The position numbers were made by a program, and so were the translations under genes. From assembly GCA_963849095.1 (NCBI GenBank), contig CAWKGA010000008.1, positions 558,001-622,000 of the forward strand: a stretch of DNA of 64,000 nucleotides. The letters run 5' to 3'. Source of the stretch: JASHUC01 sp963849095 (GTDB lineage: Bacteria > Pseudomonadota > Gammaproteobacteria > Steroidobacterales > Steroidobacteraceae). The stretch's first letter is position 1. Each line of letters begins with the position of its first letter. A model generated the notes under the pieces. That model did not search any database, was not told the origin of the DNA, and saw only the letters and a program-made list of their open reading frames with translations. Shown here in pieces: positions 48,625 to 57,885 of the stretch.

Positions 48625-50970
48625 TCACGCCGACCGAGGAGCCTCGATCGACTGCGCGTGGCTGTCCGTGTCCGGCGCATCCTTCGGCAGGATGTAGCGG
48701 CCCTTGCCGTGCTGGAGCAGCTCGGCGAATTGGTCCCGAGTGACGGGCTTGCTGTGAAGATAGCCCTGCGACTGGTCGCAGCTGAGCTGCCAGAGCGCGT
48801 CGAGCTGCTCCTGGGTCTCGACGCCCTCGGCGACGACCTGCATCCTGAAGGCGCGGGCAATCTCGATGATGACCGCGACGAGCTTGCGGCCGCGCGGATC
48901 GAGTGTCATCGCGTTGATGAACGTGCGGTCGATCTTCAGCGTGTCGATCGGCAGGTGCGCGAGCCGGCTCAGCGAGGAGTAGCCGGTGCCGAAGTCATCG
49001 ATGGCGATGCTCGCCCCGGCCGCCCGCAGCATCTTGAGCTTGCCGACCTCGGCGGAGGATTCGTCGATCAGCGCGCTTTCGGTGATCTCCACGTCGAGCC
49101 CGCACCGATCGGTGGCCCAGGTCTGAGTGTGTTTCAGGAAGCGCGCGACGAAATCCGGGAGGTGCAGCTGCAGCGCCGAGATGTTGACCGCGACTCGGAT
49201 CGGCGGCAACCCAGCCCGCATCCACTCCTGGCAGTCGGCGGCCGCGCGCTCGACGACCCAGTCGCCCACCTCGACGATGAGGCCGCTCTGCTCGAGGATC
49301 GGGAGAAACTCCGCGGGGGACACGAGGCCTGTGTCCGGGTCGTTCCAGCGAATGAGCGCCTCCACGCCGTCGATGCGGCGTGTCTTCACGGCGACCTTCG
49401 GCTGATAATAGAGCTCGAACTGCTGGTGCTCCAGCGCGCTACGCAGCTTCCTCTCCAGCGAGACTCGCGCAAGGCGAGCCGAGTGCTGCTCCGCACTGTA
49501 GTGACGGTGACGATTGCCCGAAGCCTTGGCGGTCCACAGCGCCGCCTCGGATCTCTGCACGAGGACTTCGGCCTCTCGTCCATCCTCCGGGTACACGGCG
49601 ATGCCGCTCCGCGCCGCAACCGGCACACTGTTGCCCTCGAGCACAAAGGGCTCGACCAGCAGCTCGGTCAATTGGCCGGTCAGGCTGTCGATGCACGCCT
49701 GCGTCGCGCCGCTCGCGGGCTGCACGATCGCGAAAGTCCCCCCGGTAAAATGCGCGAGCTGGTCCGTGTCCTGGAAGCGGCGCTTCAGGCGATCGGCGAG
49801 CAGCTGCAAGAGCAGGTCGCCCGCGTGGCGCCCGAGGGAGTCGTTCACCACGCTCAGGTTCTCGACATCGATGACGGCGACGGCATGGCGGGCCCCGATC
49901 TTCGCGGAGCGGCGCACCAGCCGATCGAGGCGCTCGCAGAACAGCGTGCGCTTGGCGAGGCCGGTCAGCACGTCGAAATAGGAGAGCAGGCGTACCCTGC
50001 TGTCCTGCTGCAGGTACTGCAGCGCAAACGAGAGATTGGCGGCCACCTCGCGCAGAATGCGCGACTCCTCCTCGTTGAGGCTGTCCCGCTCCCGAGTGCA
50101 CACGATGAGGATGCCGAGCGCCGTTTTGTCGACGATGAGCGGAAGGCCGATCACGGACCGCGCCGTGCCGGCGGGTTCCGAGACGCCGCCGCGCTTCTCC
50201 GTCGAGCCCTCAGCATCGACCGGGTCGTGCCGGACCAATGCTCCCTCGCCGTCGGAGTCGAGGAAGGTCCCGAAGCGCTCCTGACCCGAGCGCTTCGCAA
50301 TCGAGTCGCAGAGCTGTGCCGCCTCGCCGAGATCGACGCCGCACCATGCGACGGTCTCGAGCGTCTGAGTCCTCCCGTGCTTCAGGGCCACGACGGCGGC
50401 CCGATACCCGCCCACGCTCACGGCCAGCCGGCAGGCCTCGCGCAGTAGCTCGTTGCGGTCGTGAATACGGACCACGACGCCGTTGATGCCACTCAACATG
50501 CGCAACACGCCCGTCAGGCGGGCGATCTGTGCCTCCTGCTGCCGGCGCACCGTCTTCGCGGCGGCCTCCGCGAGCGCACGCCTCACGGCCGGTCCGAGCC
50601 GTGCGAGATTGCTCTTCAGAACGTAGTCGACGGCGCCGCGGCGCAGCGCCTCGATCGCCCGCTCCTCCCCGATCGTTCCGGAGACGAACAGGAACGGAAT
50701 CTCCGGCGCGAGTTCGCGCGCAATCGAGAGCGCGGACAGTCCGTCGAAGGTGGGGAGGGTGAAGTCGGAAAGGATGATCGTCGGTTTGAAGGCCTCGAGC
50801 TCGGCCCGCATCGACTCCTCGGTCTCGACCCGCCGCACGATGTGCCGGATCCCGCTCGAATCGAGCTGCCGGTGAGTGAGCTCCGCCTCGACCTCGTTGT
50901 CCTCGACGAGGAGAACCCGAATGGGATCGCCGAGATTGTGGTCCGGACCCTTTTCGCCGCGGATGTTCAC
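48625..50970 (-). CDS. REC-GAF-GGDEF(degenerate)-EAL c-di-GMP signalling protein
   Basis: 781 residues. Receiver domain (15-135) with phosphoacceptor Asp69 in ILSDFTLPTFDG; GAF domain (about 150-320); GGDEF-fold domain (about 325-490) whose signature is GGTFA (410-414), so no cyclase activity is expected; EAL domain (about 505-750) with EALIRW (537-542), NISALQL, EITES, DDFGTGYSSL, KIDRTFI and EGVET intact, so phosphodiesterase activity is likely. Probably hydrolyses c-di-GMP in response to phosphorylation; the degenerate GGDEF may bind GTP as an allosteric site (known for others, inferred here). Divergent from the YfiR-kinase operon. Confidence 0.9.
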   Translation of the reverse strand: MNIRGEKGPDHNLGDPIRVLLVEDNEVEAELTHRQLDSSGIRHIVRRVETEESMRAELEAFKPTIILSDFTLPTFDGLSALSIARELAPEIPFLFVSGTIGEERAIEALRRGAVDYVLKSNLARLGPAVRRALAEAAAKTVRRQQEAQIARLTGVLRMLSGINGVVVRIHDRNELLREACRLAVSVGGYRAAVVALKHGRTQTLETVAWCGVDLGEAAQLCDSIAKRSGQERFGTFLDSDGEGALVRHDPVDAEGSTEKRGGVSEPAGTARSVIGLPLIVDKTALGILIVCTRERDSLNEEESRILREVAANLSFALQYLQQDSRVRLLSYFDVLTGLAKRTLFCERLDRLVRRSAKIGARHAVAVIDVENLSVVNDSLGRHAGDLLLQLLADRLKRRFQDTDQLAHFTGGTFAIVQPASGATQACIDSLTGQLTELLVEPFVLEGNSVPVAARSGIAVYPEDGREAEVLVQRSEAALWTAKASGNRHRHYSAEQHSARLARVSLERKLRSALEHQQFELYYQPKVAVKTRRIDGVEALIRWNDPDTGLVSPAEFLPILEQSGLIVEVGDWVVERAAADCQEWMRAGLPPIRVAVNISALQLHLPDFVARFLKHTQTWATDRCGLDVEITESALIDESSAEVGKLKMLRAAGASIAIDDFGTGYSSLSRLAHLPIDTLKIDRTFINAMTLDPRGRKLVAVIIEIARAFRMQVVAEGVETQEQLDALWQLSCDQSQGYLHSKPVTRDQFAELLQHGKGRYILPKDAPDTDSHAQSIEAPRSA

Positions 50971-51301
50971 TTCGGGCTCGTGAGATGTCTCGAGTGGGCG
51001 GAGCGTACCGTGCGCACGTGCAGTAAGTTGAATACGTTAACAGGAGCGGCGGCGGCAGCCCGTGAACTGGATCGCCTCCTTGCACACGCGTGGGACACGG
51101 CGATCGCGGAGGAGTGAATTCTGACTCCGGACCTGCGGCGCGTGACGGGGTTCTCGTCGCAGAGGGAACCCTGAGATCTCACTCACAGTTCGGGGCCCTC
51201 GGCCTTTTCACTTAATCTCCGTACGGTGCATTCTCGGCTTCAATGGGCCTGGGCGATGCGCCGAGGAATGGCCCCGAGACGCTCGACCCGACCGGCCGCC
51301 G
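50971..51301. promoter_or_regulatory. 331-base divergent intergenic region
   Basis: Separates the EAL-domain gene (leftward) from the YfiR-like gene (rightward) and must hold both promoters. No convincing paired -35/-10 was found; AT-richer patches are GTTGAATACGTTAACAG (near 51030) and CTTTTCACTTAATCTCC (near 51210). No RNA gene or credible coding sequence seen. Confidence 0.4.
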
Positions 51302-51844
51302 ATGCGCAGACAACTGGCATATCTCGCTCTCTCGTTCGCCATCGCCGCGAGATGCGTCGCGCTCGCCGGTCCTGTCTCGGAGTACCAGGTCAAGGCCGTC
51401 TTTCTCTTCAATTTTTCCCAGTTCGTGTCCTGGCCGGCCGCTGCGTTTGCGAGCGCCGACTCCGCGATGGTGATCGGTGTGCTGGGGGACGATCCGTTCG
51501 GCGGTCAGCTCGACTCAGTCGTCGCCGGAGAGCACGCCGGCGGGCGGCCTTTGCTCGTGCGGCGCTTCCACGACGTGTCCGAGGTCAAGGACTGCCAGAT
51601 CCTGTTCATCGGCCGCTCGGAGTCGGCGCGATTGCGCACGATTGTCGAGGCACTCCGCGGCCGCAGCATCCTGACGGTGAGCGACATCGACGGCGCGTCC
51701 GGGAGCGGCGTGATGATCGATCTGGTCCTCGACAGCGGTCACGTTCGCATGCGAATCAATGTCGGGGCGGCGCGCGCGAGCGGCCTCACCTTGAGCTCGC
51801 AGTTGCTCGAGCCGGCGCAGATCGTGGGACCGGGGGAGGGATAG
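51302..51844 (+). CDS. YfiR-like periplasmic protein (DUF4154)
   Basis: 180 residues. Sec signal peptide (LAYLALSFAIAARCVALAG, cleavage near 22), then the YfiR/DUF4154 domain: SEYQVKAVFLFNFSQFVSWP, the VIGVLGDDPFGGQLDSVV strand-helix, CQILFIGRSESARL, GRSILTVSDIDG and the C-terminal MRINVGAARASGLTLSSQLL. YfiR in Pseudomonas sits in the periplasm and represses the CHASE8 domain of the diguanylate cyclase YfiN. The Cys pair that senses redox in Pseudomonas YfiR is not obvious here. Its stop abuts the kinase ATG directly (TAGATG), so the two are made together. Confidence 0.9.
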   Translation: MRRQLAYLALSFAIAARCVALAGPVSEYQVKAVFLFNFSQFVSWPAAAFASADSAMVIGVLGDDPFGGQLDSVVAGEHAGGRPLLVRRFHDVSEVKDCQILFIGRSESARLRTIVEALRGRSILTVSDIDGASGSGVMIDLVLDSGHVRMRINVGAARASGLTLSSQLLEPAQIVGPGEG

Positions 51845-54274
51845 ATGGCGCCGCGCTCCAAGCAGATCAAACGCTCGCTCATGACGATGATGCTCCTCAC
51901 GAGCGGCGTCGTGGTGCTCATCACCTGCGCGGCCTTCAGCGCCTACGAGCTGCTGAGCGCGCGGCAGCTCGCGCTGCGCGACCTGACGACCCTCGGGAAG
52001 GTGGTCGCCGCGAACAGCACCGGCGCGCTCGCCTTCGACGACGCTCAGGGGGCCCTCGAGACGCTGTCCGCGCTGCGAGCTGAGCCGCACCTCGTCGCGG
52101 CCGGTCTGTACACCCGCGACGGCAAGCTCTTTGCGACGTATCCGCGCGGCGTGAGCGCCACGGCGCTTCCCGCGACCCCGCCGCGCAGCGGCTATCGCTT
52201 CGAGGGGCAGTCGCTCATCGGAGTGCAAGCGGTCGCCCAGGGCGAGCGGCGTCTCGGTACGCTTTACGTGAGGTCGGACCTCGGGGCGATTTACGAGCGC
52301 TTCCGGCTCTACGCGCTGATCGCCGCGCTCGTCCTCGGCCTCACCGCGCTCGTCGCCTATCTGGTCGCGACCCGCCTGCAGCGGGAGATCTCAGGTCCCA
52401 TCCTCGCGCTCGCCGGGACCGCCCGGTCCGTCTCCGAGAACCGCGACTATTCCGTGCGGGCCCCGCCGGCCGCAGGGAACGAGCTCGGACTGCTCACCGA
52501 TGCCTTCAATCACATGCTCACTCGCATCGAGGAAGGCCAGTCGAGGCTCCACAGCCAGCTGACGCGCCTTGATCTGCTGCACCGGATCACGCACGCCATC
52601 GGGGAGCGCCAGGACCTGCCGAGCATCTTTCAGGTGGTGCTGCGCACCCTCGAGGACGACCTCCCCCTCGATTTTGGGTGCGCGTGCCTGTACGAGGGCG
52701 GAACCGACACCGTGAGCCTGGCGACCGTAGGCGCGGGAAGCGTACCGCGCACGCAGGCTCTGGGACTCACCGAGCGCGAAGCGATTCCCATCGACCAGAA
52801 CGGATTGTCGCGCTGTGTCGAGGGCCGGCTGGTCTACGAACCGGATACGCGGGAGGTGCATTTCCCCTTCCCGGCGCGCTTCGCCCGCGCCGGACTGCTC
52901 TCGCTCATCATCGCGCCGCTCCTCGTCGAGAATCGCGTATTCGGCATGCTCGTCGCGGCGCGCACCGCGGATCACGCGTTCAGCAGCGCCGATTGCGAGT
53001 TTCTCCTGCAGCTGAGCCAGCATGTCGCCCTCGCCGCGCGCCAGGCTCAGCTCCACGAGGCCCTGCAGCGCGCCTATGACGACTTGAGCCAGTCGCAACA
53101 GACCGTCCTGCAGCAGGAGCGGCTGCGAGCGCTCGGGCAGATGGCGAGCGGCATCGCGCACGACATCAACAACGCGATCTCGCCGGTCTCGCTCTACACC
53201 GACACGCTCCTCGAGCGCGAGCCCAACTTGAGCGAGCGGGCCCGCAGCTATCTCGTCACCATCCAGCGAGCCATCGAGGACGTGGCGGAGACTGTCGCGC
53301 GGATGCGAGAGTTCTATCGGCCCCGCGAGCAGCAGCTCGTTCTCGCGCGTGTCGCCCTGAATCAGATGGTCGAGCAGGTCGTGGACCTGACCCACGCCCG
53401 CTGGAGCGATCTGCCCCAGCAGCGCGGCGTCGTCATCCAGCTCGAGAAGGCCTTGGAGCCCGACTTGCCGGAGATCATGGGCGCGGAGGTCGAGATCCGG
53501 GACGCGCTGACCAATCTCATCTTCAATGCCGTCGATGCCATGCCGGACGGAGGCACGCTCACCCTGCGCACGAGGGCCGCGTCGCAGCCCGGCGGGACGG
53601 GGGAAGCTCGGACACGCTACGTCCAGGTGGAGGTCTGCGATTCCGGCATCGGAATGAGCGAGGAGACGCGGCGGCGATGCCTCGAGCCGTTCTACACGAC
53701 CAAGGGAGAGCGCGGCACGGGCCTCGGACTTGCGATGGTCTACGGCATGGTGCAGCGTCACAGCGCGGAGCTCGAGATCGACAGCGAGCTCGGCAAGGGG
53801 ACGACCCTGAGGTTGATCTTTCCGGTCTCGGAGGCGGTGCAGGATGAGACGGTCAGGGTGGCCGCCTTGCAGGGGCCGCTGCGTCGGCTTTCGATCCTGC
53901 TCGTGGACGACGATCCGCTCATCCTCAAATCGCTCCGGGACATTCTCGAGGCGGACGGGCACCGCGTGAAGGCCGCTGACGGCGGGCAGAATGGCATCGA
54001 CGCCTTCGCGGCCGCGCTGAAAGGCGAGACGGCCTTCGACGTGGTCATCACCGATCTCGGCATGCCGTACGTGGACGGACGCAAGGTCGCCGCGGCAGTC
54101 GAGGCGCTCGCTCCCGAGACTCCGCTCATTCTCCTCACCGGCTGGGGCAAGCGGCTGCTCAGCGAGGACGACATTCCACCTCACGTCGATCGTGTGCTCA
54201 GCAAGCCGCCCAAGATTCAGGACATCCGGACGGCGCTCGCCGCGCTCGTCGGCGATCGTCCGCGAGCCGCATGA
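51845..54274 (+). CDS. Hybrid sensor histidine kinase with YfiN-like (CHASE8) input
   Basis: 809 residues. Transmembrane helix 1 (about 12-35), periplasmic CHASE8-like domain (about 36-150; LGKVVAANSTGALAFDD, RAEPHLVAAGLYTRDGKLFA), helix 2 (about 157-178), HAMP (about 179-235), GAF (about 250-410), HisKA with His439 in GIAHDINN, HATPase_c (N box NLIFNAVDAM, G boxes DSGIGM and GTGLGLAMV) and a C-terminal receiver with Asp737 in ITDLGMP. The input half resembles YfiN/TpbB, but the output is a phosphorelay rather than GGDEF. Overlaps the next gene by ATGA. Likely partner of the YfiR-like protein. Confidence 0.9.
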   Translation: MAPRSKQIKRSLMTMMLLTSGVVVLITCAAFSAYELLSARQLALRDLTTLGKVVAANSTGALAFDDAQGALETLSALRAEPHLVAAGLYTRDGKLFATYPRGVSATALPATPPRSGYRFEGQSLIGVQAVAQGERRLGTLYVRSDLGAIYERFRLYALIAALVLGLTALVAYLVATRLQREISGPILALAGTARSVSENRDYSVRAPPAAGNELGLLTDAFNHMLTRIEEGQSRLHSQLTRLDLLHRITHAIGERQDLPSIFQVVLRTLEDDLPLDFGCACLYEGGTDTVSLATVGAGSVPRTQALGLTEREAIPIDQNGLSRCVEGRLVYEPDTREVHFPFPARFARAGLLSLIIAPLLVENRVFGMLVAARTADHAFSSADCEFLLQLSQHVALAARQAQLHEALQRAYDDLSQSQQTVLQQERLRALGQMASGIAHDINNAISPVSLYTDTLLEREPNLSERARSYLVTIQRAIEDVAETVARMREFYRPREQQLVLARVALNQMVEQVVDLTHARWSDLPQQRGVVIQLEKALEPDLPEIMGAEVEIRDALTNLIFNAVDAMPDGGTLTLRTRAASQPGGTGEARTRYVQVEVCDSGIGMSEETRRRCLEPFYTTKGERGTGLGLAMVYGMVQRHSAELEIDSELGKGTTLRLIFPVSEAVQDETVRVAALQGPLRRLSILLVDDDPLILKSLRDILEADGHRVKAADGGQNGIDAFAAALKGETAFDVVITDLGMPYVDGRKVAAAVEALAPETPLILLTGWGKRLLSEDDIPPHVDRVLSKPPKIQDIRTALAALVGDRPRAA

Positions 54275-55419
54275 CCGCGACGCCAGATGCGACCCCATCG
54301 GCGCCCGTGCCGCTGCTCATCGTGGACGATGAGGCAGCGCACATGAGGGCACTCTGCGACACGCTCCAGATCGAGGGTTATGCGACCACGGGCGTCGTGT
54401 CCGCCTCCGCCGCCCTGGCGGAGATGCGCGGGAAGGCCTTCGATCTGCTCCTGACGGACCTCATGATGCCGGAGATGGACGGCATAGCGCTGCTGCGGGC
54501 GGCGCAGGAGATCGACGCCGACGTGGCCGGAATCGTCATGACCGGCCACGGCACGATCGATACCGCCGTGAAGGCCATGCAGGCCGGCGCGTGCGACTAC
54601 ATCGTCAAGCCCTTCCGGATGAATCAGCTGCTGCCGGTGATCTCCCGCGCGCTCGAAGCGCGGCGCCTGCGCCGCCTCAACAAGGAGCTCGAGCACCGGA
54701 TCCTCGAGCGGACCCGCGAGCTGGAAGTGGCGAACCGCGATCTCGAGGCCTTCGCGTACTCGGTCTCGCACGACCTGCATGCTCCGCTGCGGGCGATTCA
54801 GAGCTTCTGCGACCTGTTCGTCGCAGACTACGGGGCGGCCGTTTCCGCCGAAGGCCAGGCGCTCCTCGCGCACGTCCGCTCGGGCGCCGAGCGCATGGGA
54901 CACCTCATCGAGGACCTGCTGAGCTTCGCGCGCAGCGGACGCGCGCCGATCAACCTCCGGCGCGTGGCCATGAACGAGCTCGTCGGTGAGGTCCTGGCGG
55001 AGCTCGGGCGCGAGAGCGCAGGGAGGCGGCTGGAGCTGAATGTGCAGCCGCTGCCCGACTGCCTCGCCGATCCCGCGCTGCTGCGGCAAGTGCTCGTCAA
55101 TCTGCTCTCCAACGCCTTGAAGTACACGGCCGGGCGCGAACCGGCTCGCATCGAGGTGGGCGGCGAATCGAAGGATGGCGAGGTGGTCTACTTCGTCACC
55201 GACAACGGAGCCGGCTTCGACATGAAGCACGCCGACAAGCTCTTCGGCGTCTTCCAGAGGCTGCATACGCAAGCGGAGTTCAAGGGAACCGGGATCGGGC
55301 TCTCCATCGTGCAGCGCATCGTTGAGCGCCACGGGGGCAGGGTGCAGGGGGAAGGCCGGCCGGGAGAAGGCGCGACTTTCCGCTTCAGCGTGCCGGAGCG
55401 CCCGGGCGCGAATGGATGA
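54271..55419 (+). CDS. REC-domain histidine kinase
   Basis: 382 residues, soluble. Receiver domain (13-130) with Asp63 in LLTDLMMPEMDG, short coiled coil (about 130-165), HisKA with His167 in SVSHDLHAPL, HATPase_c (NLLSNALKY, DNGAGFDM, GTGIGLSIVQRI). A receiver in front of a kinase is the reverse of the hybrid kinase before it, and suggests a branch point: phosphorylation of Asp63 by the upstream kinase may gate this one. No Hpt or DNA-binding output in the operon. Convergent with the TonB receptor gene. Confidence 0.88.
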   Translation: MTATPDATPSAPVPLLIVDDEAAHMRALCDTLQIEGYATTGVVSASAALAEMRGKAFDLLLTDLMMPEMDGIALLRAAQEIDADVAGIVMTGHGTIDTAVKAMQAGACDYIVKPFRMNQLLPVISRALEARRLRRLNKELEHRILERTRELEVANRDLEAFAYSVSHDLHAPLRAIQSFCDLFVADYGAAVSAEGQALLAHVRSGAERMGHLIEDLLSFARSGRAPINLRRVAMNELVGEVLAELGRESAGRRLELNVQPLPDCLADPALLRQVLVNLLSNALKYTAGREPARIEVGGESKDGEVVYFVTDNGAGFDMKHADKLFGVFQRLHTQAEFKGTGIGLSIVQRIVERHGGRVQGEGRPGEGATFRFSVPERPGANG

Positions 55420-55459
55420 TGCGGCCGCCGACTCCCGATTGCCGCTCGGCGCCCGCGGC

Positions 55460-57652
55460 TCAATAGCCCCAGGAGACCTGGGCAAAGACGCTGCGCGCGA
55501 TCTCCTCGCGCGCATTCGACGGAAACCCGTACTCGACGTGGTAGGGATGCAATAAATTCTGCCCGACGAGGGACAGCTCGAGGCGGTCGGTGACATGCCA
55601 CCCGAGCCGCGTGCCGAGCTCGAAGTAGGCCGGTACGGTGCCGACGACCGGCCCGTCGGTCGGTCCGTCGTTGATGTCGAAATCATCGACCCAGCGCAGG
55701 TCCATGTCCAAGGTCAAGTGGTGGGGCAGATCCATGCTCGAGCGGAGCGATGCCTGGTGCTTCGGATCCGCGTTCTCGTTGGTCGCACCGGTGGAGGACA
55801 CCTCCCCGGGCGCGACATAGATGTCCTCGAGCAGCAGATCGTAGCCGGCGTGCAGTCGCCACCAGTCGAGCACTTGATAGGACAGGCTGAGCTCGACCCC
55901 GTCGGTCTCGCCCCTGAGATTGTTCTGGAAGTAGATCGGGTAGGGGTACGGGTAGAAAAATGTCGTCGGGGTTGCGGAAGTGCTGCGCAGGTCGGTGTAG
56001 TCGTTGTAGAAGGTGGAGACCGAGCCCGTGAGCCGCGATCCGAGCGCCGCGCGATAGCCCAACTCGTACGCGATCAACTGCTCGGAGACGAAATCGCTGC
56101 TCCCCGTGAGATACGCCGTGGGGAATTCGAAGGGGGCAGGGGCGTCGACGAGGCCGGTCGGCGTATCGAGGTCCCGATCGTAGCGTGACGGCGTCCGCAC
56201 GGCCCGCGACACCGAGGCCCACAGGAGCTGGTTCGGATCGAGGTTCCACTGCAGGCGGACGTTGGGCTCCACTTCGTAGCCCGTGTAGTCATTGTGCTCG
56301 AGCTTCGAGCCGAGGGTAAGGAACACGTCCTGCGCCAGGCGGATCTCATCCTGCAGGAAGCCGCTGTAGAGGTTCTGGTTCAGGACCGGCGGCAGGAAGC
56401 GCACGATGTTGAGGTCCTGGTCGACCTCGTGCGTGGCACGGTATTCGAGACCCCAGACCATCTGCTGCCGCGCGCCCCAGCCGAAGTGGTACTGGAACTG
56501 CATGTCGGACGTGTCGAGCTCGTCCGTCAGGTCCGACGCGGGAAACCCGGTGTAGTAGGGAAGGCCCGCCGGGCTCGCGGGATACGGCTGGGCAAGGTAC
56601 GTGTGATCGTAGTACGCCTGCAGGCTCATGGAGGAGCCGTCGGGCATCTGGTGAGACCAGCGGCCGAGAACGTTGCCGCCTGAGAGCGCTTCCCCTCCGG
56701 CGAGGCCAGTGCCGTCCGTGCCGTTGTAGAAGTCCCCTTGCAAGGTGTACTGGTTCTGCTGCGAGACGTTGGCATCCATCCGAAACCCGGTGCGTGCCAT
56801 GTGCCACGCATCGTCGGCGTCCTCGCGCGTGCTCGTGACCTCATCGCCGAAGTCCGTGTATTTCCCGTAGATGCGCCAGTAAACGTCCGGAGGAAGCTCG
56901 CCGCCGTAGCGCAGTACGCTCTCATCCTGAAGCTCGTTGCCGGCGGCGCTCGCAGCATAGAGCCCTTGAGTGTCCTGAGCTGACTTGGTGATGATGTTGA
57001 TGACACCGTTCACCGCGTTCGCCCCCCAGAGCGTTCCGCCGGGTCCGCTGATGACCTCGATGCGATCGATGTCGGCGAGGGGATAATCCTGCACGCTCCA
57101 GAGAACACCGCCGTAGAGCGGGGTGTAGACGGCTCGGCCGTCAATGAGGACCAGGAGCTTGTCCGCGAGATTGGTGTTGAACCCGCGCGCGCTGATGGCC
57201 CAGTCGTGAGCGTTGATCTGCGCAACCTCCAGGTTGTCCGCCAGCCGCAGCGCTTCCGGCAGAGTCGTTGCGCCCGAGCGGCGGATATCCTCGCTCGTGA
57301 TGACCTGGATCGCCGCCGGTGCCTGCAGGAGCTTCTGCGGCTGTTTGGAAACTGACGTCACCTCGACGTTCATCAACTGCGCCAGGCTCATCTGCTTCAA
57401 CTCGCCGGTGGAGGGAGCTGCGGGGGGCGTGGCGGCCGGCGTGTCGGTCTGTGCGGGGGTCTGCGCGTCCGCTTGCGCGAGGAGCGGTGTGTCGGGTTGA
57501 TCGCCAGGTTGAGTGTCGGCCCGGGCGGGCCCGTGCAAGCCAGTCAGCAGCAGCGCGAAGAGCAGGCTTGCAGCGTATCGGACACCGGGTCGCCCATCCC
57601 CGCAGTGCTGGGGAGCGATGCCGAGCGATGCGCATTGACGAGGCAGGAACAA
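55460..57652 (-). CDS. TonB-dependent outer membrane receptor
   Basis: About 730 residues from a TTG at 57652 preceded by GGAGAAG; a GTG at 57697 would add 15 residues. Signal peptide hydrophobic core YAASLLFALLLTGLHG, a Pro/Ala/Gln/Thr-rich spacer, LAQLMNVEVTSVSKQPQKL, plug domain (about 115-225; AIQVITSEDIRRSGA, ISARGFNTNLADKLLVLIDG, IEVISGPGGTLWGANAVNGVINI) and a beta-barrel ending in the outer membrane sorting residues VSWGY. This receptor type is often found beside YfiR-like proteins and sensor kinases, which is its context here. Ligand unknown. Confidence 0.92.
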   Translation of the reverse strand: MFLPRQCASLGIAPQHCGDGRPGVRYAASLLFALLLTGLHGPARADTQPGDQPDTPLLAQADAQTPAQTDTPAATPPAAPSTGELKQMSLAQLMNVEVTSVSKQPQKLLQAPAAIQVITSEDIRRSGATTLPEALRLADNLEVAQINAHDWAISARGFNTNLADKLLVLIDGRAVYTPLYGGVLWSVQDYPLADIDRIEVISGPGGTLWGANAVNGVINIITKSAQDTQGLYAASAAGNELQDESVLRYGGELPPDVYWRIYGKYTDFGDEVTSTREDADDAWHMARTGFRMDANVSQQNQYTLQGDFYNGTDGTGLAGGEALSGGNVLGRWSHQMPDGSSMSLQAYYDHTYLAQPYPASPAGLPYYTGFPASDLTDELDTSDMQFQYHFGWGARQQMVWGLEYRATHEVDQDLNIVRFLPPVLNQNLYSGFLQDEIRLAQDVFLTLGSKLEHNDYTGYEVEPNVRLQWNLDPNQLLWASVSRAVRTPSRYDRDLDTPTGLVDAPAPFEFPTAYLTGSSDFVSEQLIAYELGYRAALGSRLTGSVSTFYNDYTDLRSTSATPTTFFYPYPYPIYFQNNLRGETDGVELSLSYQVLDWWRLHAGYDLLLEDIYVAPGEVSSTGATNENADPKHQASLRSSMDLPHHLTLDMDLRWVDDFDINDGPTDGPVVGTVPAYFELGTRLGWHVTDRLELSLVGQNLLHPYHVEYGFPSNAREEIARSVFAQVSWGY

Positions 57653-57885
57653 GAGTCTTCTCCGGCGCGCGTGCCTTGCAGATCCAATCCTTTGCACGCA
57701 AGCCGGGGCTCTCGCCGGAGAGTCTCGACGGCTTGCGCCCCTCCGAGAGCAAAGAAGATACGTGTCACGACGCGGTGCGTGCGACGGATTACGTCACATC
57801 GGCGCGGCGAGGGGAGCGCGGACCGTGACCGGTGTCTCACCATCCCGCCTCGGGGCGCGGTCAGTTGCTCCCGGGCGTGCCGTAA

